The translations under genes were made by a program, and so were the position numbers. DNA of 64,000 nt from Eunapius fragilis. Taxonomy: Eukaryota; Porifera; Demospongiae; Spongillida; Spongillidae. Of this stretch, positions 12,401-22,665 are shown piece by piece. The DNA lies in contig OY811973.1 of NCBI GenBank assembly GCA_963681505.1, positions 13,142,268 to 13,206,267 on the forward strand, in the 5' to 3' direction. Each line of letters opens with the position of its first letter. Positions within the stretch are counted from its first letter, which is position 1. The notes below the pieces were generated by a model. It was given only the letters and a program-made list of their open reading frames with translations. It was not told the origin of the DNA and did not search any database.

Positions 12401-14961
12401 TAAAACCATTCCTATCCCGAGTTATACTCTCCTGAGGAGAAGATGACAATGACGGAGGTGAAGAATTGGTCTGGAAACGAGAACAGCATGCGCTATTTTT
12501 TTTTTTTGTTTTCTTAAACAGTCTGAAGATCTGAAAATTCTTTCTTTCTTTTTGGTTCGATAGCAGCAAAGAGCTGAACTATACATTTCTTGGTACGCAG
12601 GTCGCATTTTGGTAATGATTTCATGATACGGCACAAACCCTATATGGAACCTACTATCATATATTCCGATAATACCCTGGGGCAGCCTGGGCATGTCCTG
12701 GGTGTACCATCGGGGCACGCTTGTACACGCTTTGCCATGTTTGTACATGTCCTTATCCAGTTGGGCCAAAGGTTTGTAACTCCTTATGTACAAAATGGCA
12801 GAACGCATAAAACTTTGTTTCCTATGCACCATGGCTACAAGTGTGCTCGGATGGGTACACCCAGGACATTAGACATTAATCAGAGCAACCTCATAGTGTA
12901 ATGTCATCTACCTCTGAACTGCAATTAGATTCATCACTCTTGCTCTGAATGCTGTCTTGAATATGGACAGTTAGTTATTAGTGCAATACGTTGTGTACTA
13001 TAGACGGTGTTGTTAGCCCTGCCTTCTAGCTCTAGTCACCATCTGGTACATCAAATCTTGGAAATCATACTCATCTTGGACGTAGTAGTAGCCCAGGCTG
13101 AAAAGGTCATTCCTTCCCCTAGCCTTGATACGCTTGGTGTAGTGGGCCCACAGGCTCAGGGTTACCTGAGTGAGCTACCACATCTCTAAAGGGAACTGTG
13201 CATCACCTTTTCTGGTGTCACTGAACTAGTTTAGTTTGCTTATTGGAAGGTGTGTGTTGTGTGTGTGTGTGTGTGTGTGTGTGTTATGTGCTAGTCATTG
13301 ATTAATGGAATGCTAGACAATGTAGACAGTGGTTCTCTTCATCAAAAGACCTGTTTATTTATTAGCACACGGCCCCAGGTGAAGCTTATTGTACTACATA
13401 CAAGCAGCAAACAGGTAACTGCATGGGATGCAAGCCTTTCAAATTATTATTATAGCCAGCCAGGTGCTCTATGGACATACACATATCCTCTCCTCCTCTG
13501 TAAAAACAAGCACTATTGTCTGCATAACTCTGTAGTTGATGCGGAATGTCAAGCCAACCATATCATGTGATGGGAAGCCATAGCATATGTATGGTATCCT
13601 TGGTTATTGATTCACACTCCATTTCACCCTTTGTGTTTTCATTTGAAGGGATCTCTGTGCCAGGCAATGGTACACGGGCATGTGCTTCATAACTGTTCCA
13701 AACTCAACAACTAGTAAGGCACCTTTGGAGGAGAATGTATCAACACTAAGGTGAAGTAGAGGCAGCTGGAGGGGTGACCTTCAGCCACTATGAAAGGCAT
13801 CAACTCTACACCACTTTCCCATATCACACAGCCATCTTGCACTCGGTTCTATCGTCTCTTGCTGTATTGTTGAAATGCCTGAGCCCGGGTTAGTCAACGC
13901 ATCGCTGCATGACAAGAGAAGTTTCTTTTTCTTGTCATGCAGCCAAATCATGTGCCAAGAAACTGGCCATGTGATAGCGAGTTGATCCATAACCTCACAC
14001 CCTTGTGATCCACCAAGTAATACCTACAGTGCCAAGTAGTACCACTACTGATGTTCTTGTTGCCAAGGTCCTTGACCACACTCAGGTTCTCACATATCAC
14101 AATCGTAGGGTGCTAGCACAAATGTGAGCAGCACCATTACAGCGACAGGCAAGCACCAGACAACACACATACCCATCACAGTGTTGGATTGCCAGCTGGA
14201 CGATTATATAAAGCTCCCTCAGTTATACTGGTCTCTGCCTCACTGCACATGTTCTGTTCCATTGCCAACCAGCTACTACACACCCTTGTTGTTCACAGTG
14301 AACTTGATTTCACCACTTGCACCTTGCAGCTTAGGAGAGCATGTTTTTTAGTGGCAATGTGTGCATGATACTCATCCAATTTTCACCTATAATGTATCCC
14401 TTCACACCCAAACCTATTGTCACATGATCCTTCACACCACACCATTATGTCACATGATCCTTCACACCACACCTACGTCACATGATCCTTCACACCACAC
14501 CTATACCATATACCTTACATGCAAATTCAAGTATTGATAAGCTTTTTACACCTTCTAGGCATGTCTTCTTCAGTAGTGGAATCATCAGGTGAGCAGAGGA
14601 GAAATAAAGATTAGAATGTGTCCTCATGATGTTTTGAACTAGGCATTAATAAGTGTATAATCCACTGTCAACAATATCTAGAACAAGTTAATAAGTACTA
14701 GTTTTGTGCTCTGCCAACTTATCATTCATTATCCATGGATTATTTAACTTTTTTTTAATCGCAATCCTTCATTTTAAAAAGCTACAAATATTATTCACCT
14801 GCTTATGAAGCATACTTTGTAATGTTATGTGGAAAGTGCTATATATTTAAAGTGTACACTATATATCTGCATAAGGTACACTGCATAATCCCATACCTTT
14901 GATGGTTTCCCTCTGTCTAGCTGGGACTATATTGCCATCTATCTCAACAGGAGCAGGTTAG

Positions 14962-15049
<88 letters not shown>

Positions 15050-15766
15050 GCGTGCGTGCGTGCGTGCGTGCGTGTGTAATGTGTGTAATGTGTTTATTGT
15101 GTAGTATGTTATATAAATACAGTAGGTAACTATAACTTAACTCAGTGCATTGTACATTATAACTATTGGCAGGACTTCCAGATTCAACATCAGTTCCAGC
15201 ATCAGGCTCTGGACCAGTACCCCAGCCCTCTGGTTCCTCTGCTGTTGGTATTGGAGTAGGTGTTGCAGTAGCAGCCATAGTGGTGCTAGTGGTGGCCATA
15301 GTGGTGGTGGTGGTGATGATGGTGGTGATGCAGAAGAAGAAAGGTGATCCATGTCATAGGAAAATCTTTTTAAAAGTTCAGGTTGGAAAACATCTAGGCT
15401 GGTTGTGAACAAAAAGGCACAAAGAACAAAGGTGTTTTCCCATCCTGGGATTGAACAGTTAAAGCATATCAACCATCCTGGCTATGTCCTCGTTTTGCGA
15501 GGGAGGGGGGGGGGGGGGAGGGGGGGGGTGACCAGGTTAAACCTGGTTTTTATTCCACATAACTGGGACAAAATCAAGATGGTTGTACCCTGGACACTCA
15601 ATACCAAGATGGTGTGAACCTGCTGCCTTTTTATTAAAACTAGCCTGACACCTTCTGGACATATTATGTGTGGTGTTGTGGGGTCAGCTCTCATAATCCT
15701 TCCCTACACACAGGATCATCAGTAGCAAGCCATGATGAGTAAGTGCTTGTCCACCTGAGATTTGTG

Positions 15767-15798
<32 letters not shown>

Positions 15799-16082
15799 TG
15801 AACTAATAAAGAGTATATATGATTGATGTCTGCTTTTGTCAACGCCGAATACAGAAATGATAAGAACGCTATACCTCTGCCACCAAAGGACACGCCCCCT
15901 CCTCCCAAGGTACTGTGTGGTGGTGACCCATGTAATCATTGTAATGGTGTTACTTATATCAGCCTGAAGGACTCATCTATGCTGAGGTGGGGCTTGGAGC
16001 AAGGGTCCCCTTGCAAGTGCCTGTACCCAAGGAGCCAGTCCCTGTGATATACTCTACAGTACAGCCTCACCAGGCCACATGA
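6108..16082 (+). CDS. Receptor gene A: Ig-like + FN3 + stalk + TM + dual-ITIM tail (5' end not identified)
   Basis: Predicted single-pass type I receptor. Proposed exons: 6108-6476 (Ig-like), 7399-7641 (FN3), 9162-9185, 14559-14588 and 14921-14956 (stalk), 15173-15343 (transmembrane), 15714-15738, 15855-15909 and 15963-16082 (cytoplasmic, TGA stop). All are flanked by AG and GT. Phases run 1-1 through the transmembrane exon, then 1-2, 2-0 and 0-stop, so the joined frame stays open. The tail has a proline-rich stretch (PLPPK, PPPPK) followed by LIYAEV and VIYSTV, 24 residues apart from Tyr to Tyr. Both fit the ITIM consensus [ILVS]xYxx[ILV], known to recruit SH2 phosphatases in animals. Gene B repeats the same exon plan, which strongly supports the model. 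The signal peptide and first exon were not found. AATAAA at 16349-16354 could serve polyadenylation. Confidence 0.82.
6922..7033. repeat. Inverted-repeat (MITE-like) insertion
   Basis: Arms of about 28 bp (GATTTGGAGGCAAAGGGCAT and its near-complement GCCCATTGCCTCCAAATC) flank about 50 bp of unrelated DNA in the intron of gene A. No clear target duplication was found. Confidence 0.6.
7178..7217 (+). pseudogene. 3' fragment of a family Ig exon with intact donor
   Basis: About 40 bp ending in CCTTG|GTAAGCC closely matches the end of the Ig exon at 60013-60414 (ACCACC, TATTGG, AATGCAA, ATATCA, TCCTTGGTAAGCC). The 5' part of the exon is missing. It implies that gene A once had, or is derived from a gene with, a second Ig exon here. 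Confidence 0.65.
7399..7641 (+). CDS. Gene A exon: fibronectin type III domain
   Basis: A 243-bp exon, acceptor TTCAG at 7398, donor GTAAGT at 7642, phase 1-1 (81 codons). It shows FN3 hallmarks: PSVPTI at the start, the B-strand Trp in RVNWTSD, TSYNVSING in strand C, and LTSNTTYTVSVVAINCAG covering strands E to F with the conserved Leu and Tyr. It is closely related to the FN3 exons at 36686-36934 and 20722, which are more like each other than either is to this one. It is a spacer or binding module between the Ig-like domain and the stalk. Confidence 0.9.
7642..9161. other. Intron of gene A
   Basis: No further exon recognised. It contains a hairpin MITE at 8353-8461. Open frames on the minus strand at 7.9-8.5 kb lack recognisable domains. 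Confidence 0.5.
8353..8461. mobile_element. Hairpin MITE of the TAGTCTCG family, diverged copy
   Basis: Arms with GTACCCAGACCC and GGGTCTGGGTAC and inner ATCACCACC/GGTGGTGAT pair over about 45 bp each. Related to the complete copy at 48798-48923. Target duplication not clear. Confidence 0.65.
9162..9185 (+). CDS. Gene A micro-exon: Ser/Pro stalk
   Basis: A 24-bp phase 1-1 exon (CCAG acceptor, GTGGGT donor) coding for TLPSSSE plus split Gly. Its flanks match those of the 57-bp exon of gene B at 37455-37511: CAGCATTGTTCTCT upstream and GTGGGT downstream. The homology of position makes this tiny exon credible. Confidence 0.6.
9186..11645. other. Large intron of gene A, first part
   Basis: Just after the micro-exon, GATGATTGAATTTGCACAGT (9362) is shared with gene B at about 37881. 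A region at about 11215-11600 matches gene B intron DNA at 43570-44010. It has poly-G at 10269-10287 and poly-T runs at 10420-10460. No exon recognised. Confidence 0.5.
11646..12878 (-). mobile_element. TIR-bounded repeat holding older repeats and a coding relic
   Basis: A perfect 18-bp terminal inverted repeat, TAATGTCTAATGTCCTGG (11646-11663) and its complement (12861-12878), bounds 1.23 kb. Inside, read on the minus strand, about 12610-12100 matches 48110-48770 in the opposite orientation. It includes a basic, charged coding relic (KRGELNDERN, YNADPEQKSASARDS) of a type common at the start of transposon proteins. A diverged TAGTCTC MITE (about 11990-12090) and a solo ACATTCTC MITE arm (about 11805-11880) follow in the same order as at 48.8-49.3 kb. 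No target duplication was identified. Confidence 0.55.
12879..14558. other. Large intron of gene A, second part
   Basis: A GT microsatellite at about 13255-13285, and a degenerate tandem repeat with CACATGATCCTTCACACC at about 14395-14515, with a matching stretch in gene B at about 44930-45010. The 14200-14350 stretch also aligns loosely with gene B 44690-44830. No exon recognised. Confidence 0.5.
14559..14956 (+). CDS. Gene A stalk micro-exons (14559-14588 and 14921-14956)
   Basis: Two phase 1-1 exons of 30 and 36 bp. The first (TTCTAG acceptor, GTGAGC donor) codes MSSSVVESS with split Gly at each end and matches the gene B exon at 45050-45079 (VTSSAMETS). The second (GTCTAG acceptor, GTTAGT donor) codes GTILPSISTGA. 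Both are Ser/Thr-rich and could be O-glycosylated stalk just outside the membrane. A long GT repeat follows in the next intron. Confidence 0.65.
14964..15076. repeat. GT/GCGT microsatellite
   Basis: About 45 GT units followed by GCGT units, in the intron directly before the transmembrane exon of gene A. Confidence 0.95.
15173..15343 (+). CDS. Gene A exon: stalk end and transmembrane helix
   Basis: A 171-bp phase 1-1 exon. A Ser/Pro/Gly-rich juxtamembrane part leads to SSAVGIGVGVAVAAI and a run of Val, Ile and Met, about 30 apolar residues, stopped by QKKKG, a positive-inside anchor. The helix is coded largely by GTG/ATG triplet repeats, so its length can drift by slippage. The homologous exon of gene B is 24 bp shorter because of differences before the helix. 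Confidence 0.88.
15714..16082 (+). CDS. Gene A cytoplasmic exons with proline-rich segment and two ITIMs
   Basis: Three exons: 15714-15738 (25 bp, phase 1-2), 15855-15909 (55 bp, phase 2-0) and 15963-16082 (120 bp including TGA). The junctions give SVASHDENDKN, then PLPPKDTPPPPK, then the 39-residue last exon with LIYAEV and VIYSTV, ending PHQAT. Both tyrosine motifs match ITIM. The proline stretches resemble SH3 ligands. The matching exons of gene B (46023-46047, 46142-46196, 46252-46371) are identical in length and phase, and both tyrosine motifs are kept. A GT microsatellite starts right after the stop codon in both genes. Confidence 0.88.
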
Positions 16083-16760
16083 GGTGTGTGTGTGTGTGTA
16101 TGTGTGTGTGAGTGCGTGTGAGTGTGTGTGGTGTGCCTGTGTGTGTGTGTGTGTGTGTGACATCTTTTCTGCAAAGATTTGAACCTTGAGATGCATGGAT
16201 CAATATGCCAGCTATTCATGGTTTGATAGGGACATATTATCCAAAAAAAGGTGGGGTGTGGGGGTAGGGTGTGGTAGCTTTAGCACCTTCCCCTGAGTTA
16301 GTCAGTGTGCAACAGAAGGTAGATATATTATCAATATGGGTGCATTAAAATAAAATTTAACCCCCAATTATAAGGAATTGATTTAGATGCCTCATCGAAC
16401 AACATGATAGTAGAGCTCTAGTGCATGTACTCAATCAATCACTACCTAATCTCTCTTTCCCTTTTTCCCTCCCTCACTTCAGGTGATCGGGCCTTCATCA
16501 TTACATGACTAAGGGTGTAGTAATGGACATGCAGTAATTTTCAATCACTTTATGAACACTGTCTTTTTTCTTACACAGGTAGAATGTGTTTGTTTTATAG
16601 AACATGAAATGTGAGATGGACTAGTGAGATGATTTTATACCTCCAGTTAAAAATTATGTTTTTCAAATCATTGCTGCAAACTTGATAAAACTTTATAATT
16701 GCACAAGCAAATTCAAACAGATGTGGCACCATAAGGAGATACCTGTTCATTCTTCATGGC
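16083..16760. other. 3' flank of gene A
   Basis: Probable 3' UTR with a GT-rich microsatellite (16083-16160) and AATAAA at 16349-16354. The phrase CAGATGTGGCACCATAAGGA just before the minisatellite is shared with gene B's 3' flank at about 46910. Confidence 0.55.
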
Positions 16761-18025
16761 ACCAGGTCTCCTCCACACACCCCATGTCACCAGGTCTCCT
16801 CCACATGCCCACCAGGTTCTCCTCCACACACCCCATGGCACCAGGTCTCCTCCACACACCCCATGGCACTAGGTCTCTTCCACACCCCATGGCACCAGGT
16901 CTCCTCCACACACCCCATGGCACCAGGTCTCCTCCACACACCCCTGGCACCAGGTCTCCTCCACACACCCCATGGCACCAGGTCTCCACCACACACCCCA
17001 TGGCACCAGGTCTCCTCCAAACACCACATGGCACCAGGTCTCCTCCACACACCCCATGGCACCAGGTCTCCCCCACACACCCCATGGTACCGGGTCTCCT
17101 CCACACACCCCATGACACCAGGTCTCCTCTACACACCCCATGGCACCAGGTCTCCCCCACACACCCCATGGTACCGGGTCTCCTCCAAACACCCCATGGC
17201 ACCAGGTCTCCTCCAAACACCACATGGCACCAGGTCTCCTCCACACACCCCATGGCACCAGGTCTCCCCCACACACCCCATGGTACCGGGTCTCCTCCAC
17301 ACACCCAATGACACCAGGTCTCCTCTACACACCCCATGGCACCAGGTCTCCCCCACACACCCCATGGTACCGGGTCTCCTCCACACACCCCATGACACCA
17401 GGTCTCCTCCACACAACCCATGGCACCAGGTCTCCTCCACCAACCCCATGGCACCAGGTCTCCACACATCCCATGGCACCAAGTCTCCTCCACACACCCC
17501 ACGACACCAAGTCTCCTCCACACACCCCATGGCACCAGGTCTCCACATATCCCATGGCACCAAGTCTCCTCCACACACCCCATGGCACCAGATCTCCACA
17601 CACCCCATGGCACCAGGTCTCCACACACCCCATGGCACCAGGTCTCCTCCACACACCCCACGGCACCAAGTCTCCTCCACACACCCCATGGCACCAGATC
17701 TCCTCCACACACCCCATGGCACCAGGTCTCCACACCCCCCATGGCACCAGTCTCCACACACCCCATGGCACCAGGTCTCCACACACCCCATGACACCAGG
17801 TCTCCTCCACACACCCCACGGCACCAAGTCTCCTCCACACACCCCATGGCACCAGGTCTCCACACACCCCATGGCACCAGGTCTCCTCCAGCCACCCCAT
17901 GGCACCAGGTTTCCTCCACACCCCCCATGACACCAGGTCTCCTCCACACACCCCATGACACCAGGTCTCCTGCACACACCCCATGGCACCAGGTCTTCTC
18001 CACACACCCCCCCCCCATATCACCT
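16760..18025. repeat. 28-bp minisatellite downstream of gene A
   Basis: About 45 copies of a 28-bp unit (core CACCAGGTCTCCTCCACACA then CCCCATGG), with shorter variants of about 25 bp lacking a CTC-type triplet. Long frames are open on both strands because the repeat lacks stops, but they shift between variants and have no starts or splice signals, so it is treated as noncoding. A shorter array of the same unit lies downstream of gene B at 46955-47190. Confidence 0.93.
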
Positions 18026-18029
18026 CACG

Positions 18030-18370
18030 ATGTATGTGGTCCTGGAGGTGTGGACTGAGAGTTAGTACAGTAATCAAGCGTAGAGGATAAGTTATAAGAT
18101 ATAGATAATGTTCAGTACATTTGTATTAATAAACATTACCATTGCTGCACAAAGATGGACAGTTATATTTGACCATACATATGTTGTGTAGCTACACTGA
18201 AGTGGTTTACATATGCAGTCTCTGGTACAGTGGGTACAGCAAACATGTTACTTATTGTGCTGTAGTACAACCAATTATCTTCAAATAGCATCATGGCCTT
18301 CTTTGAGTTTGAAATGACATCTCAGGTCACTGGAGTGGAGGGGATATATGAACTGCTGGCTGTATTGAGG
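18030..18370. repeat. Segmental duplication shared with 43810-44150
   Basis: Contains GGTCCTGGAGGTGTGGACTG, AATCAAGCGTAGAGGATAAG, TGGTTTACATATGCAGTCTC and AATAGCATCATGGCCTTCTT, all present in the same order at 43810-44150. A more diverged third copy starts at about 11350. Intron DNA of the receptor family has therefore been copied downstream of gene A. Confidence 0.85.
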
Positions 18371-18473
18371 TGGGGGCCACAGTCCAAGGAATACTGACCA
18401 TTAGCTCAATTACAATAGCCAAATTGATTGTCACACAGCTCCATCAGCATGCATACTCACATAAACCACTTAC

Positions 18474-18845
18474 CAACTATTTCCAGTACCTGGTAGTCCA
18501 CTGCTTACATGTAGGTCTATACACTCTATCACCAGCCCATTCATGCTTGAGTTAACTGTGACGGTGAGTGTGGACATTGCACATGATTGACCAATGGGAT
18601 TGTTGTTAGCCACACTGAGGTAGGCACCACATGTACCACTGGATGATGGGTTAGGAGGGGCACATGGAGCAGTCTGTCCCAGGGTAATGAAGTTACCAGT
18701 GTATGGACACTGGCCTGGTTCAGTGTAGTGAAGAGCCATCGTGTGCTGGAGGTGGTACCAGTGACAGTACAGGTACATTTAGTAACAGTCCCAGGACAGA
18801 GAGGTTGGGAGATGTCACGGCTACACAATAGGGTCTGGGCACTAC
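18474..18845 (-). pseudogene. Inverted Ig pseudo-exon of the receptor family
   Basis: Minus-strand homologue of the gene B Ig exon (33552-33932), with acceptor (CCACAG) and donor (GTAAGT) preserved. Shared stretches include RDISQPLCPGT, TRWLFTTLNQ and APPNPSSSGTCG. A 5-bp insertion after the Asn-Gln codons of TLNQ shifts the frame and leads to a stop. An 8-bp deletion just before the donor would bring the frame back. It is a dead copy, unless one indel is an assembly error. Its opposite orientation shows that the cluster has rearranged by inversion as well as tandem duplication. Confidence 0.85.
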
Positions 18846-20340
18846 CTGTGGTATGTCAAGACAATAGGTGTTTGACACAGCATGATAGATGATAGACTTA
18901 GCACGCATGTATTTAGTTATATACCATCGCCTACGCATATGTTACGAAGCAAAGCAAAATGCCCTACATGTATGCAGCAGTTTGGGTACAGCTGTAAGGC
19001 AATAATGTATCCAGTATTCATACCTCTGATGGTGAACGATATGACCACAATGGAAATCTGTAAACATAATAATAAAAATATTTATCTCCCTACTGAAATG
19101 CTAAATATGACACAAACATCAACATCTTACCTATGTTACAGCTGTTCTACAAAATAGGATGGTCGCACAGTTTCGGTAGGACAATTAATATATAAATTTG
19201 TGGTTAAGCAAAAAAGGCATCATTCCGAGCAGGAATCACGTAATGATTGTCAATTTCTCTCCTCACTTCTCGTTCACAAGATTACAAAACCTATTTGGAA
19301 CTGAGCGGGTCACGCGCTCGTTTAATGTATAATTAATTAATTATTCAGAGATATAGATAACGTAAGCAGACGGATGTGGAAGCTGACTGCATAAAGCAGC
19401 ATGGGAATAGATTTGGGGCCTCACGGCTGAGTTAGTCAGTTAGTAGACATTTGAACTTGCACTTGCATTGTATTTACATAATTATAATTGCTGCATGTCT
19501 AATAATGAAGTCTCACCTGTCAGCATTATTTAAATTCCCCCCCCCCGCCGCATAAAACATTTCACATGTACCTACCGTACTATAGTTTTATCCATCAGTA
19601 GATGAATTCAGTATCAAACAATTCAAGCTGCTTGCATTCCAGTGGTGTGTTGAACGCCCGGGGACATAATACCCTAATGGCGCCTGGGGGGGGGGGGTGG
19701 GGGGGAAGAGGCTGTCGGTTTCTGGCCCGGGCCCGATAGTGGGGGTACCTAGCGGAAAAGAGGGAAGGGGAGGAGCTTTATATTATATGAAACGGGTTTA
19801 CAACTGCCCCATGTACAGCGTTCGTGAGTTCTCATTGACGCGATAATCAATTATCTCTCGTGGCGCCCCCTCCACCCTGCGCCCGAGGACATATGTCCCC
19901 CCCCCCCCCCACCCCCCCTCGCTACGCCACTGCATGAAGATCGAAACAAAATTGCGCTTTCTGACCGCCATGCACACCCAGTCCCGTCTCTTAAATCAGG
20001 CCGAACGTCTTCAGTGCTTCGATCGATGATGTATCAGTATTTTGCAACTGCAGTGGTCGCTTTGTTAAATTATTATTATATTTGAATATAGTTAAGTTGT
20101 GCTATACATTTTAATGGTATTGCCCGCGCGCACACCGGCAGTTAACGTGACATTCAAACAAGCGCTTCAAGTTCTCAGCACACAGTTTCACTCACCAAGT
20201 GCGCGTGCATCTTCCCAGCGTTAGACAGGCCACGTCCTCATGATCAATGTCGGTAAATATGGAGTTAATGTGTACAATCGAAACTTGCCAAATAGGAAAC
20301 CTGGTGAGCTCCTCCTGTGGATTTCGCAAATTGCTCTCAT
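18846..20340. other. Spacer, no gene recognised
   Basis: Contains C-runs at about 19540 and 19898, a G-run at about 19687, and short chance frames only. Confidence 0.5.
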
Positions 20341-20342
20341 GA

Positions 20343-20500
20343 TGGGAGAAAGATAAGAAAAACATTACATTGTCCGATCCTGCCTATAATCCTTGCAACT
20401 GCACTACACAAATGATCTATAACAGTGATGATTATTGGAGAGAACTGGTTATCAGAGTTACAAGTGACAGAGACTATGGTGTCTATACCCTTTTGAATCA
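20343..20500 (+). pseudogene. Ig exon relic related to 22384-22665
   Basis: Reads KNITLSDPAYNPCNC and ELVIRVTSDRDYGVYT in one frame, matching ENITSSSNPANNPCNC and ELVINVASDRDYGVYT of the exon at 22384-22665. The 5' part with the acceptor is missing, and after GVYT the frame departs before the second core Cys. A dead duplicate. Confidence 0.75.
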
Positions 20501-20721
20501 TCCTATGTGGGAACGGAGTATATTGTGAACACAATTATTAGATGTCCACCAAGTAATTTTCTAGAATCTTACATGTGTGTGCGCATTGCTTATGTGTATT
20601 CTTGTATACATGTACACCTCATCACCATGGAGACTGTACAACTAATCATCTGTACAACTGGTCATCAGCGTGGGGACTGTACAACTATGTTGAAGCTGTT
20701 ATTTCATTCCTTCACTTTCAG

Positions 20722-20993
20722 CCCCTACCAGTGCTCCAACCATTACATCAATGACAAACATCTATTCAGACCAGCTAACAGTGACCTGGACATCTGTTCC
20801 CATGGCTACCAGCTACAATGTCAGTATCAATGGCAGCACTCCTATCTCCCTACCTGCTAATGCTAACACATACATATTCACTGGACTGACCAATAACACA
20901 GTCTACACTGTCTCAGTGGTGGCCATCAACTCTGCTGGGACCAGCAGACCTGCAGTAATGACTGGAAGAACAGATACTAGGGGGACTAACTAA
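20722..20993 (+). pseudogene. FN3 exon without its splice donor
   Basis: Acceptor TTTCAG at 20721, phase 1. The sequence is nearly identical to gene B's FN3 exon (36686-36934): LTVTWTSVPMATSYNVSING and LTNNTVYTVSVVAIN. Where gene B has ACAAGTAAGT, this copy has ACAGATACTA, so the GT donor is gone and reading continues to TAA at 20991-20993. It is either a dead exon or a last exon of a secreted, truncated form. The high identity to gene B points to recent duplication or gene conversion. Confidence 0.75.
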
Positions 20994-21059
20994 CAGGCAA
21001 CCCTCCTCCTCCCCATCGATTTGGGCCAATTCATTCATCCCTGATTCCCTCTTGTGCCT

Positions 21060-21115
21060 ACAGTCTCCTTACTACAATATGCTCAGATAGGAGATCTGGT
21101 GCACCGTATTCTGCT
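21060..21115 (+). pseudogene. 5' stub of an Ig exon
   Basis: CCCTCTTGTGCCTACAG and then CAGATAGGAGATCTGGTGC match the acceptor and first codons of the exon at 22384 (CAGATAGGAGACCTGGTGCG). Homology ends after about 50 bp. Confidence 0.6.
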
Positions 21116-22383
21116 CATCGCTTAGATCTCTTCTGTTGATTACGGGAGACATATTTTTTAGAAAAGTAACTTTACTACAATAATAATATCCATTGGTACA
21201 CCACAATATTGTATAGGTTGGCATATTTATATTCCTTAAGCATCTAATATCTCTGAGGTCATTGGGTATTAGTAGCTATGGAACTTGCTTCTGCAGGCTT
21301 CAATAATGTTTGCTGTAAGCACCTCATTAGCTGTACAGTTATCTTGCCCAACATCGCCATCAATGTCATCATCACTCTTGCTGACCATCCCCTTTTCATC
21401 CTCAGCCTTCATTTACCCTCATCTGTTTTTATCCTCATCACTTTTAACATGCTCATGCATACTGTTGTGCTAATCCCCGCACTATAGGATATATTTCCTC
21501 ACTTCTACTTTTGACCCTGCCCTGCATACAAAACATTTGACACATCTGAAGATACCCCTATGGGTTGGCAAACTTTGTATTCACTGGGGTAGATAGATAG
21601 CATCAATTTCCGTAAAGAAAAGAGGTAAAACAAGGATAGGAAATTTAAAGGAAAGCATTTGTATGTACAACAATCAAAATGCACTCAGGGCTTCATGATG
21701 TATGGAACTAGCTTTCATTTTCATGCACTAACATCAGGTCCATTACCAACAGGTCCAACACCATCTGATCAAACCCAGAACCATCATATCAAACATCTGG
21801 TCAACCATTTTAACAGCATTGGAATTACATGTACATTTTGTATTGTGGAAGTACTGGTGTCTAATGGGCACGATGACATAGTTTTTCCTTTCCCAGTTTA
21901 CCAATTATTAAGATATACTAAGTACCAAATGCATGGTCATCAAATTACAATGGCCTAAATTTTTAATTATGCATGGATTTTAATTGCCCACACATCCACT
22001 CTCTTTCTTGCAAAATGTTATAGGTCCATTCACACAGCAGTCATCCCAACTGTGACTGCTGCGTGAATTTAAATTCATTCATGAAACCACAAAGAATTGG
22101 CAAATTTATACATTTATTTTGTATGGCATGGCTGCAGATAGAATTAACGAACTGTTTATCAAAACATGACTTCACTTGTTTATTTAAACAAGTGAATGCA
22201 AGTGAATGCCATGTTTTGCTCCATGTTATAAATGCTCACATCAGGTGAGTTTACATTTGTATATGTTGCATTCGTGTCAATTTAAATTCATTCATGAAAC
22301 CACTAAATATTACCTTGGATGATGTGGCTGATTGCCCTATTTCAGCCGACATGCTCACAGCTGATTCCCTCTTGTGCCCACAG
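21116..22383. other. Spacer with small hairpins
   Basis: No exon recognised. A hairpin at about 22160-22216 contains CACTTGTTTATTTAAACAAG. The phrase AAATTCATTCATGAAACCAC occurs at about 22073 and again at about 22284. Confidence 0.45.
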
Positions 22384-22665
22384 ACTCCATATATGGTCAG
22401 ATAGGAGACCTGGTGCGCCTTTCCTGTGGGTACCGTTCATGGCCCACAACATGGAGGAAGGATGAAGAAAACATTACGTCATCATCCAATCCGGCCAACA
22501 ACCCCTGCAACTGCATTACCACACTCAGCTATAACCGTGTTGCAATTAACAGGGAGCTGGTTATCAACGTTGCAAGTGACAGGGACTATGGTGTCTATAC
22601 CTGCACTGCAAGAACCCTTCTGGGAAAGACGCATGTCAGAACTGTAATTGTCACATGTCTATCAG
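22384..22665 (+). CDS. Intact Ig-like exon (I-set type) of an unassigned receptor
   Basis: A 282-bp exon, acceptor CCCACAG, donor GTGAGT, phase 1-1 (94 codons). It has the classic Ig pattern: GDLVRLSCGY (first core Cys), TTWRKDEENI (Trp), ELVINVASDRDYGVYTC (D.G.Y.C of strand F). The splice phase is compatible with gene B or with a separate gene; the partner exons cannot be fixed from sequence alone. Partial copies of the same exon lie upstream at 20343-20500 and 21060-21115. Confidence 0.8.

Noticed and set aside
13255-16160. Thr/His- and Val/Cys-rich frames at GT repeats
   Set aside because: Simple-sequence translation; the true exons lie in other frames with splice sites.
16747-18018. Very long Trp/Cys/Gly-rich frames on both strands in the 28-bp array
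   Set aside because: Stop-free repeat units produce open frames in several phases at once; there are no starts or splice sites and the frame changes with unit-length variants.
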